Source of the DNA: Bacillota bacterium
Lineage (GTDB): Bacteria; Bacillota; UBA4882; UBA8346
Direction of reading: 5' to 3'
DNA: 64,000 nt
NCBI GenBank assembly: GCA_023426245.1
Contig: JAFABB010000007.1
Location: 124,001 to 188,000 of the forward strand
In this document: positions 52,603-60,893 of the stretch, piece by piece
Layout of the letters: every line of letters begins with the position of its first letter
Numbering within the stretch: the first letter of the stretch is position 1
Made by a program: the position numbers and the translations under genes
The notes under the pieces: generated by a model
The model's database searches: none
Seen by the model: only the letters and a program-made list of their open reading frames with translations
What the model was told of the DNA's origin: nothing

Positions 52603-54300
52603 ATGATTTATGAGAACATTGGATTTAATAATACTAATTATGTATCGGTGAATACTTTGATTCAGTCTAAAAAGCGCAATAATATAGATACTCTTGACTT
52701 ATCATCCAAATCATTTCAGAAAAGTGAGAATAAAACCGGGTTGCCCGATAATTTAAAAAACGGACTCGAAAATTTATCCGGTATGTCTATGGATGATGTG
52801 AAAGTACATTATAATTCTCCGAAACCCGCTCAATTACAGTCACTGGCATATACCCAAGGTGTTGATATTCATTTAGCGCCGGGACAGGAGCAACATTTGC
52901 CTCACGAGGCCTGGCATGTTGTACAGCAGAAGCAGGGACGGGTGCATCCGGCGTTTCAGATAATGGGCATAGGGGTTAATAACGATGCTGGGTTGGAGCA
53001 GGAAGCCGATGTTATGAGGAAGAGCGTTTTAATGAATAAACCGGCAAAAGGCGCAGTAAAACAGTTCACAACGGTATCAAAAGAAAATGAGCATTTTGAG
53101 AAAAATTTAGATGCAAAGATGAGTGCGGTTCAAAGACGGGTTATTTCCGAAGCAGCGGAGTTGACAGAAACAGAACAACTGTTTCAGAAACTAGGACGCA
53201 GCCCAAAGGACGAATGGGAAATAGCTGCGGCTAAGTCAATTTTAGCTGATTATGTTATTTATAATTTGACGGATGGTAAAGGCCGGATAGAAAATAACAT
53301 GAAAGAAAGAATTCACTTGGTGCATGCGATAATTTCCATTGCAAACACCGGTATTCTTTCTGGGGAGGAACGCGCCCGGCGAAATATTCAGTCACAACAG
53401 TCGGTTGACCCTCAAACGCAGGGACAAAATGATAAAATAAGTCTAAGTCAAGCGGAAATTGGAGAGGATCAAACGTCTCAATCTGTAGCCGAACTACTGG
53501 AACACCAGGCCATGAGCGTCAGGATGGAACGATATGTAGAAGATGGAGGTAGGCAGGTACCCGAACCATTTCTAGACCCAAAACGGTTTACGGAAAAAGA
53601 AATTCTTGAAGCATGTGCATTGATGAAAGAAGAATATCCCGATCCTTTTGCAAATTTGAAAGCAGAAGAAGTTTATTCTCTATGCAATCAATCAAGAATC
53701 TGGCAAAAAATTCTTTATTCAACTCTCATCATGGGAGTGCGCGGAAAAGATCCTCGGCTACATCATATGTTGGCGCAGAGAGCTTCTCTTGCTGCGATGT
53801 TTATAGGGACGCCTGATTTTCTTAAGAAGATTGATAGTAAAGTTTGGGAAACAATGGGCTTAAACCAAAAGAAAGCTGGTTCTCATGAGTTACGCACCGG
53901 TCAGTCCATTTCGGCGGCTGCTTTAGAATATGTTTTGGTACCGAGGCATATGCAGGCGTTCGGAGAGTTAATTCGAAAGTATCTCAATAATAGGAACCTT
54001 GTTATCCGATATGTCGATGGTTTTCACCAAGTAAAGGTTAGTTTTCAAGGTATGACAGGCCTACCACAGGTGAGCTTTGATATTGAAGCTCCCAATTGGG
54101 CTAATGCACTGAAGGAGATATTAGAAACAGAGGAAAGAATTTTTGCGCATGTGACTCGTCCTCTGGCTCAACCTACTCAGCTAGTGAATCAGGAATTTAT
54201 GAAAAGTAAAATGACCAAGCCATTATCGTTAATGGACCAATTATTGGCTAACAAGATCTTTGGACCTAAAAAGGCTTCGGAGCTATTTCGTGTGATATGA
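52603..54300 (+). CDS. eCIS cargo 3: DUF4157 protein, unknown C-terminal domain
   Basis: A 565-residue protein with MIYENIGFNNTNYVSVNTLI then QSKK, the shared cargo core. DUF4157 occupies about residues 48-145 (LPDNLKNGLENLSGMSMDDV, VHYNSPKPAQLQSLAYTQGV and HEAWH at 101-105, then EQEADVM). The remaining 400 residues are helical (VISEAAELTETEQLFQKLGR, ... MGVRGKDPRLHHMLAQRASL, AFGELIRKYLNNRNLVIRYV). I recognise no toxin family and no immunity gene follows. It may act on eukaryotic or self targets, or be a loading factor. Confidence 0.75.
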   Translation: MIYENIGFNNTNYVSVNTLIQSKKRNNIDTLDLSSKSFQKSENKTGLPDNLKNGLENLSGMSMDDVKVHYNSPKPAQLQSLAYTQGVDIHLAPGQEQHLPHEAWHVVQQKQGRVHPAFQIMGIGVNNDAGLEQEADVMRKSVLMNKPAKGAVKQFTTVSKENEHFEKNLDAKMSAVQRRVISEAAELTETEQLFQKLGRSPKDEWEIAAAKSILADYVIYNLTDGKGRIENNMKERIHLVHAIISIANTGILSGEERARRNIQSQQSVDPQTQGQNDKISLSQAEIGEDQTSQSVAELLEHQAMSVRMERYVEDGGRQVPEPFLDPKRFTEKEILEACALMKEEYPDPFANLKAEEVYSLCNQSRIWQKILYSTLIMGVRGKDPRLHHMLAQRASLAAMFIGTPDFLKKIDSKVWETMGLNQKKAGSHELRTGQSISAAALEYVLVPRHMQAFGELIRKYLNNRNLVIRYVDGFHQVKVSFQGMTGLPQVSFDIEAPNWANALKEILETEERIFAHVTRPLAQPTQLVNQEFMKSKMTKPLSLMDQLLANKIFGPKKASELFRVI

Positions 54301-54538
54301 GAACTGGAAAAGCCTTTAACGCCACGGCAGTTATCCCATGGATAAATTTAAAATAATGAGTCATAGAAATTGCAAATGATATGGGATGGTTTATCCGGCG
54401 ATGGTTTGGTCAAATCAAAAGGGAAATCACCTAAGCTAAACTGGAGGCTATGGTGTTTTTTTATGGCCTTTTTTAAAGGCTTTGAATTGGATGCACGCAT
54501 ATATGCGTCTATGACAGGTGAAAGGATGGGATGATTGA

Positions 54539-55147
54539 ATGACTCGAAGCGAAAAATTGCTCAATGATTACCTCAAGACGAAACTTCATATTTTCAAGTG
54601 GCTCCTAATCATCAGCATGATCATTTGGGGATTATCCTGTTACCAAGAGAAAGAAATCCGGCTTCAGAAACTTCAGCAACGGCTTGATCAGCAAAAAAAG
54701 CAGATGAATCAGTTGCAACAAGAGGTCACGAAAGTAAAAACAGTAAAACGGATTATGGCTTCCTACGGTTGCAACAATGAATTGATATACAGGGAAATCA
54801 TGAAAACCTGGGATCCGGTAATCGTGGCCATTATTATTGGGATCGAAAGCGAATACCGGCAATATGCCATCAGTTCCGCCGATTGTTACGGCTTAATGCA
54901 AATCAGTTGGGAACATGGCCTAACTAACCCCTATGATATTCAAACCAATATAAGGTTTGGGGCTTGTTATTTAAAAGAACAATTTAAACAGTTTAAAACG
55001 ATCGATGGAGCAATATGGGCCTATAATGCCGGTCCCGAAAGGGTGGGCAAATTCATGCCGGAAGAGACGGAAGCTTATATTCGAAGAGTCAAGTTTATGA
55101 TTCAAGCCTATCATTGTCAGGAATGGGGAATGGTTAGCGAGACTTAA
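54539..55147 (+). CDS. Membrane-anchored lytic transglycosylase
   Basis: A 202-residue protein. Membrane segment at about 19-36, coiled coil 38-65, then the SLT domain: IIIGIESEYRQYAISSADCY (catalytic glutamate in IES), GLMQI and IWAYNAGPERVGKFMPEET. It cuts peptidoglycan glycan strands. The gene ends the eCIS cluster, so it may help particle release or pass the cell wall; in a diderm host it would act in the periplasm. Confidence 0.88.
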   Translation: MTRSEKLLNDYLKTKLHIFKWLLIISMIIWGLSCYQEKEIRLQKLQQRLDQQKKQMNQLQQEVTKVKTVKRIMASYGCNNELIYREIMKTWDPVIVAIIIGIESEYRQYAISSADCYGLMQISWEHGLTNPYDIQTNIRFGACYLKEQFKQFKTIDGAIWAYNAGPERVGKFMPEETEAYIRRVKFMIQAYHCQEWGMVSET

Positions 55148-55200
55148 TTTTGAATGATTACTTTTACAAAATCCAATATATTTGACAAGAGGTTGAAGCA

Positions 55201-55365
55201 ATGAAACAAAAAATTTGGGATGATTGTTTCGGTATTTTAATCTTATTTACATTCCTGGTGGGACTGTATTGGTTGGGGGGCGGAGGACAGGCTGGGAATA
55301 CTTATCAATCTTACACCAAAGTAATTCAAGAAAGTGAAGATTCTCACCAGGTGATGTGGAAATAG
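55201..55365 (+). CDS. Small single-span membrane protein
   Basis: A 54-residue protein from ATG 55201 after GAGGTTG. It has one hydrophobic segment (CFGILILFTFLVGLYWLG) and a polar C-terminus. It directly follows the lytic transglycosylase. By position it could be a holin- or spanin-like helper, but nothing in the sequence proves it. Confidence 0.6.
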   Translation: MKQKIWDDCFGILILFTFLVGLYWLGGGGQAGNTYQSYTKVIQESEDSHQVMWK

Positions 55366-55409
55366 CCATCACTTTTTATGTGGAATAAAGGCAGATTTGT
55401 TTTTTTATT

Positions 55410-55658
55410 TTGCTTAAAATCCTACCTAGGGATTTCAGCGTATTTTTTGTGCTTTATATAGGTTTAGGTCTGAACAGTTGTAATTTAAGGAATATTAAAT
55501 TGCAAAGGATATTGGATATGCGAACAATAAATCAAGATACGGTAAACAGTTTTTACTTATTTCGAAATCAAAAGTATTCCCGGATATTAAAAGAGGCCCA
55601 GAAAACAAGAGCCAAGCTGGAAAGAAAGATTAAGCAAGAAAAACAGCTTGAGAATTAG
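55410..55658 (+). CDS. Small lipoprotein-like or helical protein
   Basis: From TTG 55410 the 82-residue product has a hydrophobic N-terminus with a lipobox-like LGLNSC, then a basic helix (EAQKTRAKLERKIKQEKQLE). From ATG 55518, after AAAGGATATT, it would be a 46-residue soluble helical protein. The first option, with the preceding membrane protein and the lytic enzyme, would fit an Rz/Rz1-like pair. Low certainty. Confidence 0.4.
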   Translation: MLKILPRDFSVFFVLYIGLGLNSCNLRNIKLQRILDMRTINQDTVNSFYLFRNQKYSRILKEAQKTRAKLERKIKQEKQLEN

Positions 55659-55888
55659 CAGAAGTATGCTCTTACTTTTGCGTTTCGCCAGAGAGAGGAG
55701 ATTCAAATTGATTTCCTAGTAGAACGTATCGTAAATAAATGGCAATCAGAAATGGAGAAGATACGCTCTACTTAAGTAAACGTTCACAATCATTGAGTAG
55801 TTATTAGAGAACGTTTTACTAGGGGTAAGAAGTTAGCTGATGAAATCAATAAAAATCAACAAAAGAGCAGCTCCAAGAGTTTTGTTCC

Positions 55889-55931
55889 GGCACTTTACCG
55901 GCACCAATAGACCGGAAGACCGTGTTATATT
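55889..55931 (+). promoter_or_regulatory. Tandem-repeat promoter (d), GGCAC class
   Basis: GGCAC at 55889-55893 and at 55900-55904 (11 bases apart); TATATT (55926-55931) begins 21 bases after the second motif. It is the only visible promoter for the second tail cluster and matches promoter (a) at 8265. Confidence 0.68.
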
Positions 55932-55946
55932 ATTAGTATAGAAAAT

Positions 55947-55985
55947 TAAAAAAGCCGCTCCGGACATTCCTGGGGCGGTTTTGCT
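55947..55985 (+). terminator. Promoter-proximal hairpin after promoter (d)
   Basis: AAAGCCGCTCCGG pairs with CCTGGGGCGGTTTT with one bulge and a mismatch, then TGCTTTGCT. It starts about ten bases after the expected transcript start. Confidence 0.7.
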
Positions 55986-56006
55986 TTGCTCAAATTATCT
56001 ATGGCG

Positions 56007-56062
56007 GGCCCGTTTTTCGGGAGGGTTTTATGTGCCAACTAATCCGCAGGGTGGGGCGGGGC
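56007..56062 (+). repeat. G-rich leader element, copy 3
   Basis: GGCGGG...CGGGAGGG upstream, then GCAGGGTGGGGCGGGGCACAA. Five or more G-runs; the right part resembles copies at 11556 and 12314. From here to 56422 I see only very short frames, such as one at 56365 overlapping the next gene. Confidence 0.5.
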
Positions 56063-56422
56063 ACAAGAAAATCACAGGCTGTCCCAAAAAGGGTTTATCG
56101 ATATCTTATTGATTTAAACTACTTTTAGATAGCCTTTTTATTTTTCTTAATAGATTCATCCATAGAATGGCAACACCAATTCGTTAGTAAACGGCCAGGA
56201 ATCAGTGGATGAATTTATTATATATCAACAATACACCTGTCGGCTGGCACAGGAGGCAATTAAGAGTTTGTCAATAAACAGCCGAATGGGAGGTGATCAA
56301 CACAGATAGTAAAAAAATGGGTAATTGCAGAAAAAATTGAAAGGAGGATGGGGGAAGGATTGTAATGGATAAAATGAAAGTTATGGTAAGCGATATTGTT
56401 TTGCCTGATTGGGGGGAATGCC

Positions 56423-56947
56423 ATGACACCACTTGCATTGCAAGAATTTTTGGTAACTGAAATCTCTGCATTATTGGACGGCTTTCAATTAAAAAATGAA
56501 GCCGGCGAGCTTTCGAATATCTCGGTGTTGTCACAATATTCACCCGTAAACGATACCGGGCAAGTGGTTCCTAAGTTTCCCTTCGTCCGGGTGATTCTTA
56601 AATTCGCGAAAGACCCGAGTGAGCTGGATCCCTATCGCTGCGTTGTGTTATTCGTGGCCGGGGTTTATGACAATCATCTTGATTGCCAGGGTTATCGTGA
56701 TGCCATCAATGTATTGCAAAAAATTTATGATCATTTGATGCGTAAACGGGTCTTCGACCAAAAATATGAAGTCGGATACCCTGTTCACTGGTTGTTAAGC
56801 AATGACTTATGGAAACTAACCGAGGACAGATGGTTAACGGATGAGAGATGGAAACTGACCGACGAAAGCAGTTACCCATATTTCTATGTTGGATTAAAAA
56901 CGGTTTGGAACATCGGTAAGATTACAGTGACCGATACTTTATCGTAA
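56423..56947 (+). CDS. Tail completion/terminator-like protein of the second tail
   Basis: ATG 56423 after TTGGGGGGAA; 174 residues. An alpha/beta protein, MTPLALQEFLVTEISALLDG, with FPFVRVILKFAKDPSELDPY, YDNHLDCQGYRDAINVLQKI and a tail with SSYPYFYVGLKTVWNIG. It sits directly upstream of the sheath, where tail-terminator proteins lie in PBSX/P2-like clusters. The family is inferred. Confidence 0.68.
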   Translation: MTPLALQEFLVTEISALLDGFQLKNEAGELSNISVLSQYSPVNDTGQVVPKFPFVRVILKFAKDPSELDPYRCVVLFVAGVYDNHLDCQGYRDAINVLQKIYDHLMRKRVFDQKYEVGYPVHWLLSNDLWKLTEDRWLTDERWKLTDESSYPYFYVGLKTVWNIGKITVTDTLS

Positions 56948-56979
56948 ACGATTTTTTCGTGAAGAAAGGGGAAAATAAT

Positions 56980-58446
56980 TTGTCTTATACACATGGAGTT
57001 TATATTCAAGAAAATTCAACATCGGTAGTGGCGCCCATAACTACCGGCAGCGCGGTCCAGTTTATCGTGGGGACTGCGCCGGTTAATTTATTGGGAGATC
57101 CGTCAAGCGCAGTCAATAAACCTATTTTGGTAAATTCGTTGGCCGAGGCCAAAACCAATTTCGGGTACTCGAATAATTTTGAGAAATTTACGATCTGCCA
57201 ATCGGTGAACGCTTCTTTTAATGTTTATAACGTTGCGCCGCTGGTTATTGTAAATGTGCTTGACCCGGATAAACATGTTACTCCAGTACTAAATGAGGTT
57301 TATTCCATCTCCGGCGGCATGATTACCGTTGCCGAAGAGGGAATTTTATTGAAAGATTTTATAGTTAAAAGCGCCGATGCGGCAACTTCTTATACTGAAA
57401 ATACCGACTATATCCTGGCTTTTGATGAAAAAGGTTATTTGGTTGTCACTATCCTTAGTAGCGGATCGATCAAATCAGACGTTACCCAATTGGCTTTGAG
57501 TTATAAAAAGCTTGATCCTTCCTTGGTAACGAAAGAGGATATTATCGGCAGTTATAACACGGCAACCGGAAAGTATACCGGATTGCAAAACATTGAACAA
57601 GTCTACCCAAAGCTGGGAGTGGTTCCGGGGTTGATCGTGATTCCCGGCTATAGCCAGATTCCCGCTGTTGGTATCGGAATGATTGCCAAGACTGAAAATA
57701 TTAATGGTTGTTTCAAATGCATGGCTGTTCTTGATGTGGACACTTCTGAAACGGATGGGGCTTATACCTACCAAGATGTATTGAACTGGAAGAATGACAA
57801 TTCATATACCAGTGAGAACGCCATCGTTTGCTGGCCGAAAGTCGCCATTGATGATGTTCAATATTGGTTTAGTGCTGTGGCAGCGGCGTTAATCGCCTAT
57901 ACGGATGCTGATCATGAAGATGTGCCCTATGTATCGCCATCAAACAAAAGATTCAGCATTACGGGAACGGTTTTGAGCGACGGTTCCGAAGTCTATCTGA
58001 GCCAGGCTCAGGGGAATTACTTGAACGGCAATGGAATTGTAACGGCGATTAATTTAAATGGCTGGCGTTTGTGGGGCAACAACACCGGAATCTATCCTTC
58101 CAGCACCGATGTGAAAGACCGGTTTATTCCGGTCCGCCGGATGTTTTCCTGGTGGGGCAATAATTTCATTTTGACTTATTTCCAGAAAGTCGACGACCCC
58201 ATGAATACCCGGTTAATCGAGGCCATTGTGGACAGTGAAAATATCCGCGCCAACGGCTATAAGGCCCGTTATCAACTGGCTGATGCCCGGATTGAATTTG
58301 TGGCCGATGAGAATCCCACGACCGATCTTTTGAACGGTAAAATCACTTTCCATCAATATCTGACACCGTATCCGCCTGCGGAAACGATTGTCAATACTTT
58401 GGAGTTTGATGCCGATGCCTTAACTACAGCTTTGGGAGGGAAATAA
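56980..58446 (+). CDS. Tail sheath protein, P2/PBSX type
   Basis: TTG at 56980 after AAAGGGGA gives 488 residues, starting MSYTHGVYIQENSTSVVAPI. It includes PYVSPSNKRFSITGTVLSDG, WRLWGNNTGIYPSSTDVKDR and FIPVRRMFSWWGNNFILTYF, the conserved sheath core, and ENPTTDLLNGKITFHQYLTP. The GTG at 56959 would add seven residues. Unrelated in detail to the eCIS sheath at 12554, so this is a separate contractile tail. Confidence 0.94.
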   Translation: MSYTHGVYIQENSTSVVAPITTGSAVQFIVGTAPVNLLGDPSSAVNKPILVNSLAEAKTNFGYSNNFEKFTICQSVNASFNVYNVAPLVIVNVLDPDKHVTPVLNEVYSISGGMITVAEEGILLKDFIVKSADAATSYTENTDYILAFDEKGYLVVTILSSGSIKSDVTQLALSYKKLDPSLVTKEDIIGSYNTATGKYTGLQNIEQVYPKLGVVPGLIVIPGYSQIPAVGIGMIAKTENINGCFKCMAVLDVDTSETDGAYTYQDVLNWKNDNSYTSENAIVCWPKVAIDDVQYWFSAVAAALIAYTDADHEDVPYVSPSNKRFSITGTVLSDGSEVYLSQAQGNYLNGNGIVTAINLNGWRLWGNNTGIYPSSTDVKDRFIPVRRMFSWWGNNFILTYFQKVDDPMNTRLIEAIVDSENIRANGYKARYQLADARIEFVADENPTTDLLNGKITFHQYLTPYPPAETIVNTLEFDADALTTALGGK

Positions 58447-58447
58447 C

Positions 58448-58969
58448 ATGAGTGTAAACGCGATTCCTGAAAAGATCGTCAATTTCAATATTTACGATGA
58501 AGGGGAAAAGTTGATCGGTATATCCGGAGAGATCAAGCTGCCCAAGCTTGAAGGGAAAAGTGAAACCATCTCCGGGGCCGGTATTGCCGGGGAGTTTGAA
58601 AGCCAGACCCCGGGACATTTCGGCAATATCGATATTGAAATCCCTTTTCAAACGGTGCTGGATAAAAGCTTCTCGCTGATGGCGCCGGAAGGTAAGACCA
58701 TCATTTTGCGGGGTTCCCAGCAAAGTTATGATGTTTCTGCGGGCGTCATTAATTTTGTTCCTTTAAAGATTACCTTGCGGGTGGTTCCCAAAGGCTTGGA
58801 TCTGGGAACCTTGGGTGTGGGCAAGAAGACCGACACCAAAAACACGCTGACTGTCCTCTATATCAAGGTGGATGTGGACGGCAAGACCATGCTGGAACTG
58901 GATAAGCTCAACTTTATCTACAAAGTCGGCGGGATTGACGTGTTTGAGAAAATCCGGGAACAAATTTAA
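58448..58969 (+). CDS. Major tail tube protein (P2 FII-like)
   Basis: A 173-residue tube protein of the P2 FII family: NAIPEKIVNFNIYDEGEKLI, LEGKSETISGAGIAGEFESQ and FVPLKITLRVVPKGLDLGTL, ending with KLNFIYKVGGIDVFEKIREQ. Starts one base after the sheath stop. Confidence 0.94.
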   Translation: MSVNAIPEKIVNFNIYDEGEKLIGISGEIKLPKLEGKSETISGAGIAGEFESQTPGHFGNIDIEIPFQTVLDKSFSLMAPEGKTIILRGSQQSYDVSAGVINFVPLKITLRVVPKGLDLGTLGVGKKTDTKNTLTVLYIKVDVDGKTMLELDKLNFIYKVGGIDVFEKIREQI

Positions 58970-58987
58970 GGGAGGGAAGAAAAACCA

Positions 58988-59278
58988 ATGGCGAGTGAAT
59001 ATGTAATTGAGTTCAAAAATCCATATATCTTTGAAGAAAAAGAATATAGCCAAATCGACCTTTCCGGTCTGGAGTCATTGACAGCCAAAGATTTGATGGA
59101 CGCTGAGAAGCAGTTTGCTGCCAGCGGGCAGGTGGCGGCCATCAACGAGATGAACCTCGGCTATGTCTGCATTGTTGCAGCCAAGGCCAGTAAACAGCCG
59201 GTGGAGTTTTTTGAAAAACTTCCCGCCAATGAAGCGATTAAAGTGAAGAATGCGGTGACCAGTTTTTTCTATTTATAG
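58988..59278 (+). CDS. Tail assembly protein gpE-like
   Basis: A 96-residue protein of the P2 gpE type (EYVIEFKNPYIFEEKEYSQI, DLSGLESLTAKDLMDAEKQF). It ends AVTSFFYL at a run of six T. It is the first part of a probable frameshift pair with the next entry. Confidence 0.88.
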   Translation: MASEYVIEFKNPYIFEEKEYSQIDLSGLESLTAKDLMDAEKQFAASGQVAAINEMNLGYVCIVAAKASKQPVEFFEKLPANEAIKVKNAVTSFFYL

Positions 59279-59439
59279 GATTTAGGCCGGGGGACGGACG
59301 GCAGCTGATGAAGCTGGCCGTCCGTCTGGCTTTACAATCCTTTACCGGCATTGACTTTTTTATGAAGCTAACATTGGATGATTTATTTGAAATCGCCCAG
59401 GAGATAAAGGAGGCGAGTAGTAGAGATGGCGGAGAATAA
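59266..59439 (+). CDS. gpE' extension reached by -1 frameshift
   Basis: A slippery T TTT TTC (59263-59269) lies 7 bases before the gpE stop. In the -1 frame translation continues for 56 codons (FIGFRPGDGRQLMKLAVRLA, then LQSFTGIDFFMKLTLDDLFE) to TAA at 59437, within the next gene. P2 makes E+E' by the same kind of shift. The fusion would be about 150 residues and act as a tape-measure chaperone. An ATG at 59308 without a ribosome site could be read alone. Confidence 0.82.
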   Translation, partial: FLFIGFRPGDGRQLMKLAVRLALQSFTGIDFFMKLTLDDLFEIAQEIKEASSRDGGE

Positions 59440-60673
59440 AAAAGATACAAAGAAAAGCCATCAAAGTCGGATTAGGGCAGCTAATCAAAAGAATACAGAG
59501 ATTTTTCAAAAAAACCCTAATTTGGTTCTTCAGTTTCAAAATCAGATGAAGGTAGCGGGTCCTAAGTTAAAGCAAATGTACAATACGATTAAGGATAGTA
59601 AAACATACAATATAATTAAAGATATTAAGGACCCTATTGATTTTGCACATGAAAAAGTGTCCAAATTTATAGAAGGAAGAAATTTAATATATCAATTAAC
59701 TGAATTTAAGGAATTAGCAAAGAGATACAGAAATCCAGAAGTAGAAGAAAAAGCAGGAAAAGTAATAAAAAATTTACCAACATCAAGAAAACGGGGAATG
59801 GATCATCGAATAGCAGAAATTGAGGAAATTGTAAAAACAGGGAAACCAAATTTATCCAAACGATTTGAAAATGTAAAAAAAACATATGATAAATTTGGGA
59901 GTCGAATAATAAATGAAGTAAATAAAGCAAATAAAGTAAAACAAATTTCAAAATTAAAGACAGCAACTAAATGGTTGAAAGGTGGAGAAAAAATAGTAAA
60001 GGGATTATCTGTACCTTTTGATATTATTTCCCTGCTGGAATTTGTCGGCAAATTGCGCCAAAAAAAGGTTAAAACCGGAGATTGGGTTGATGCCGGGATA
60101 TCGGCTTTGTCACTAACGGGAACTGCATTAGGATTTGCAGCGTTAACTGCTGCTGGTGCAAGTTTAGCTCCTGCTGCAGCTGTAATTGCAACTGTAGCAT
60201 TAACAGCTGGTCTCGCGAAGCTTGCTTATGATAAATTATTAAGTGATGAAGCATTAAAAGCATATCCTAAGAAAAAACAAATTAAACCTGTTATTATTAA
60301 TCCATTTGAAATGACCAAATTCTTTGAGAATGATAAATCCCAATATATACCCAAACAATCCATACCCAGAAACGCCCGTGGAACCTCCTATTTTCCCGGC
60401 GGTCTTTCATTGGTCGGGGAGGAAGGCCCGGAACTGGTCAATCTGCCCCGCGGCAGCCAGGTCTTTTCCAACAGCAGGACCCAAAGTTTATTAAATGGTA
60501 TGGGAAGCGGCAGCGCGGGGATATCGGTCAATTATTCGCCGCAAATCACCATCCAGGGCAATGCCGATGCGCATGTGATGAAAACAGCCAGCGATAACTC
60601 GTATGCCGACTTTGAACGGAAATTTAACGCATTGATGGACCGGCGGCGCCGGTTAAGCTTTGCCGGAGGTTGA
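59426..60673 (+). CDS. Short tape-measure protein of the second tail
   Basis: A 415-residue protein starting at ATG after AAAGGAGGCG. The N-terminal half is lysine-rich and helical, AT-rich in DNA. Residues 200-275 are hydrophobic (LTGTALGFAALTAAGASLAP). The C-terminus NARGTSYFPGGLSLVGEEGP followed by LVNLPRGSQVFSN is typical of phage tape-measure proteins. P2-like tape measures are about 800 residues, so the tail would be short. Confidence 0.82.
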   Translation: MAENKKDTKKSHQSRIRAANQKNTEIFQKNPNLVLQFQNQMKVAGPKLKQMYNTIKDSKTYNIIKDIKDPIDFAHEKVSKFIEGRNLIYQLTEFKELAKRYRNPEVEEKAGKVIKNLPTSRKRGMDHRIAEIEEIVKTGKPNLSKRFENVKKTYDKFGSRIINEVNKANKVKQISKLKTATKWLKGGEKIVKGLSVPFDIISLLEFVGKLRQKKVKTGDWVDAGISALSLTGTALGFAALTAAGASLAPAAAVIATVALTAGLAKLAYDKLLSDEALKAYPKKKQIKPVIINPFEMTKFFENDKSQYIPKQSIPRNARGTSYFPGGLSLVGEEGPELVNLPRGSQVFSNSRTQSLLNGMGSGSAGISVNYSPQITIQGNADAHVMKTASDNSYADFERKFNALMDRRRRLSFAGG

Positions 60674-60677
60674 GAAG

Positions 60678-60893
60678 ATGTCTAGCACATATAAAACCAA
60701 ATCGGGCGATACTTTTGACAGTATCGCCTTTGCTTTTCTGGGGGACGAAAAGTATACCAAGAAACTGATGGAAGCCAATCCGGGTTATTTGGATGTGGTC
60801 ATTTTTTCGGGAGGGACCGCTTTGACCATTCCCGACATTGACAAATCCAATGCCACGACCGGTAACATGCCGCCATGGAGGAGCCAATCATGA
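60678..60893 (+). CDS. LysM-like tail protein (gpX)
   Basis: ATG 60678 after GGAGGTTGAG; 71 residues: TYKTKSGDTFDSIAFAFLGD, with LMEANPGYLDVVIFSGG and LTIPD. A P2 gpX-type LysM protein. It overlaps the next start by the ATGA motif. Confidence 0.92.
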   Translation: MSSTYKTKSGDTFDSIAFAFLGDEKYTKKLMEANPGYLDVVIFSGGTALTIPDIDKSNATTGNMPPWRSQS

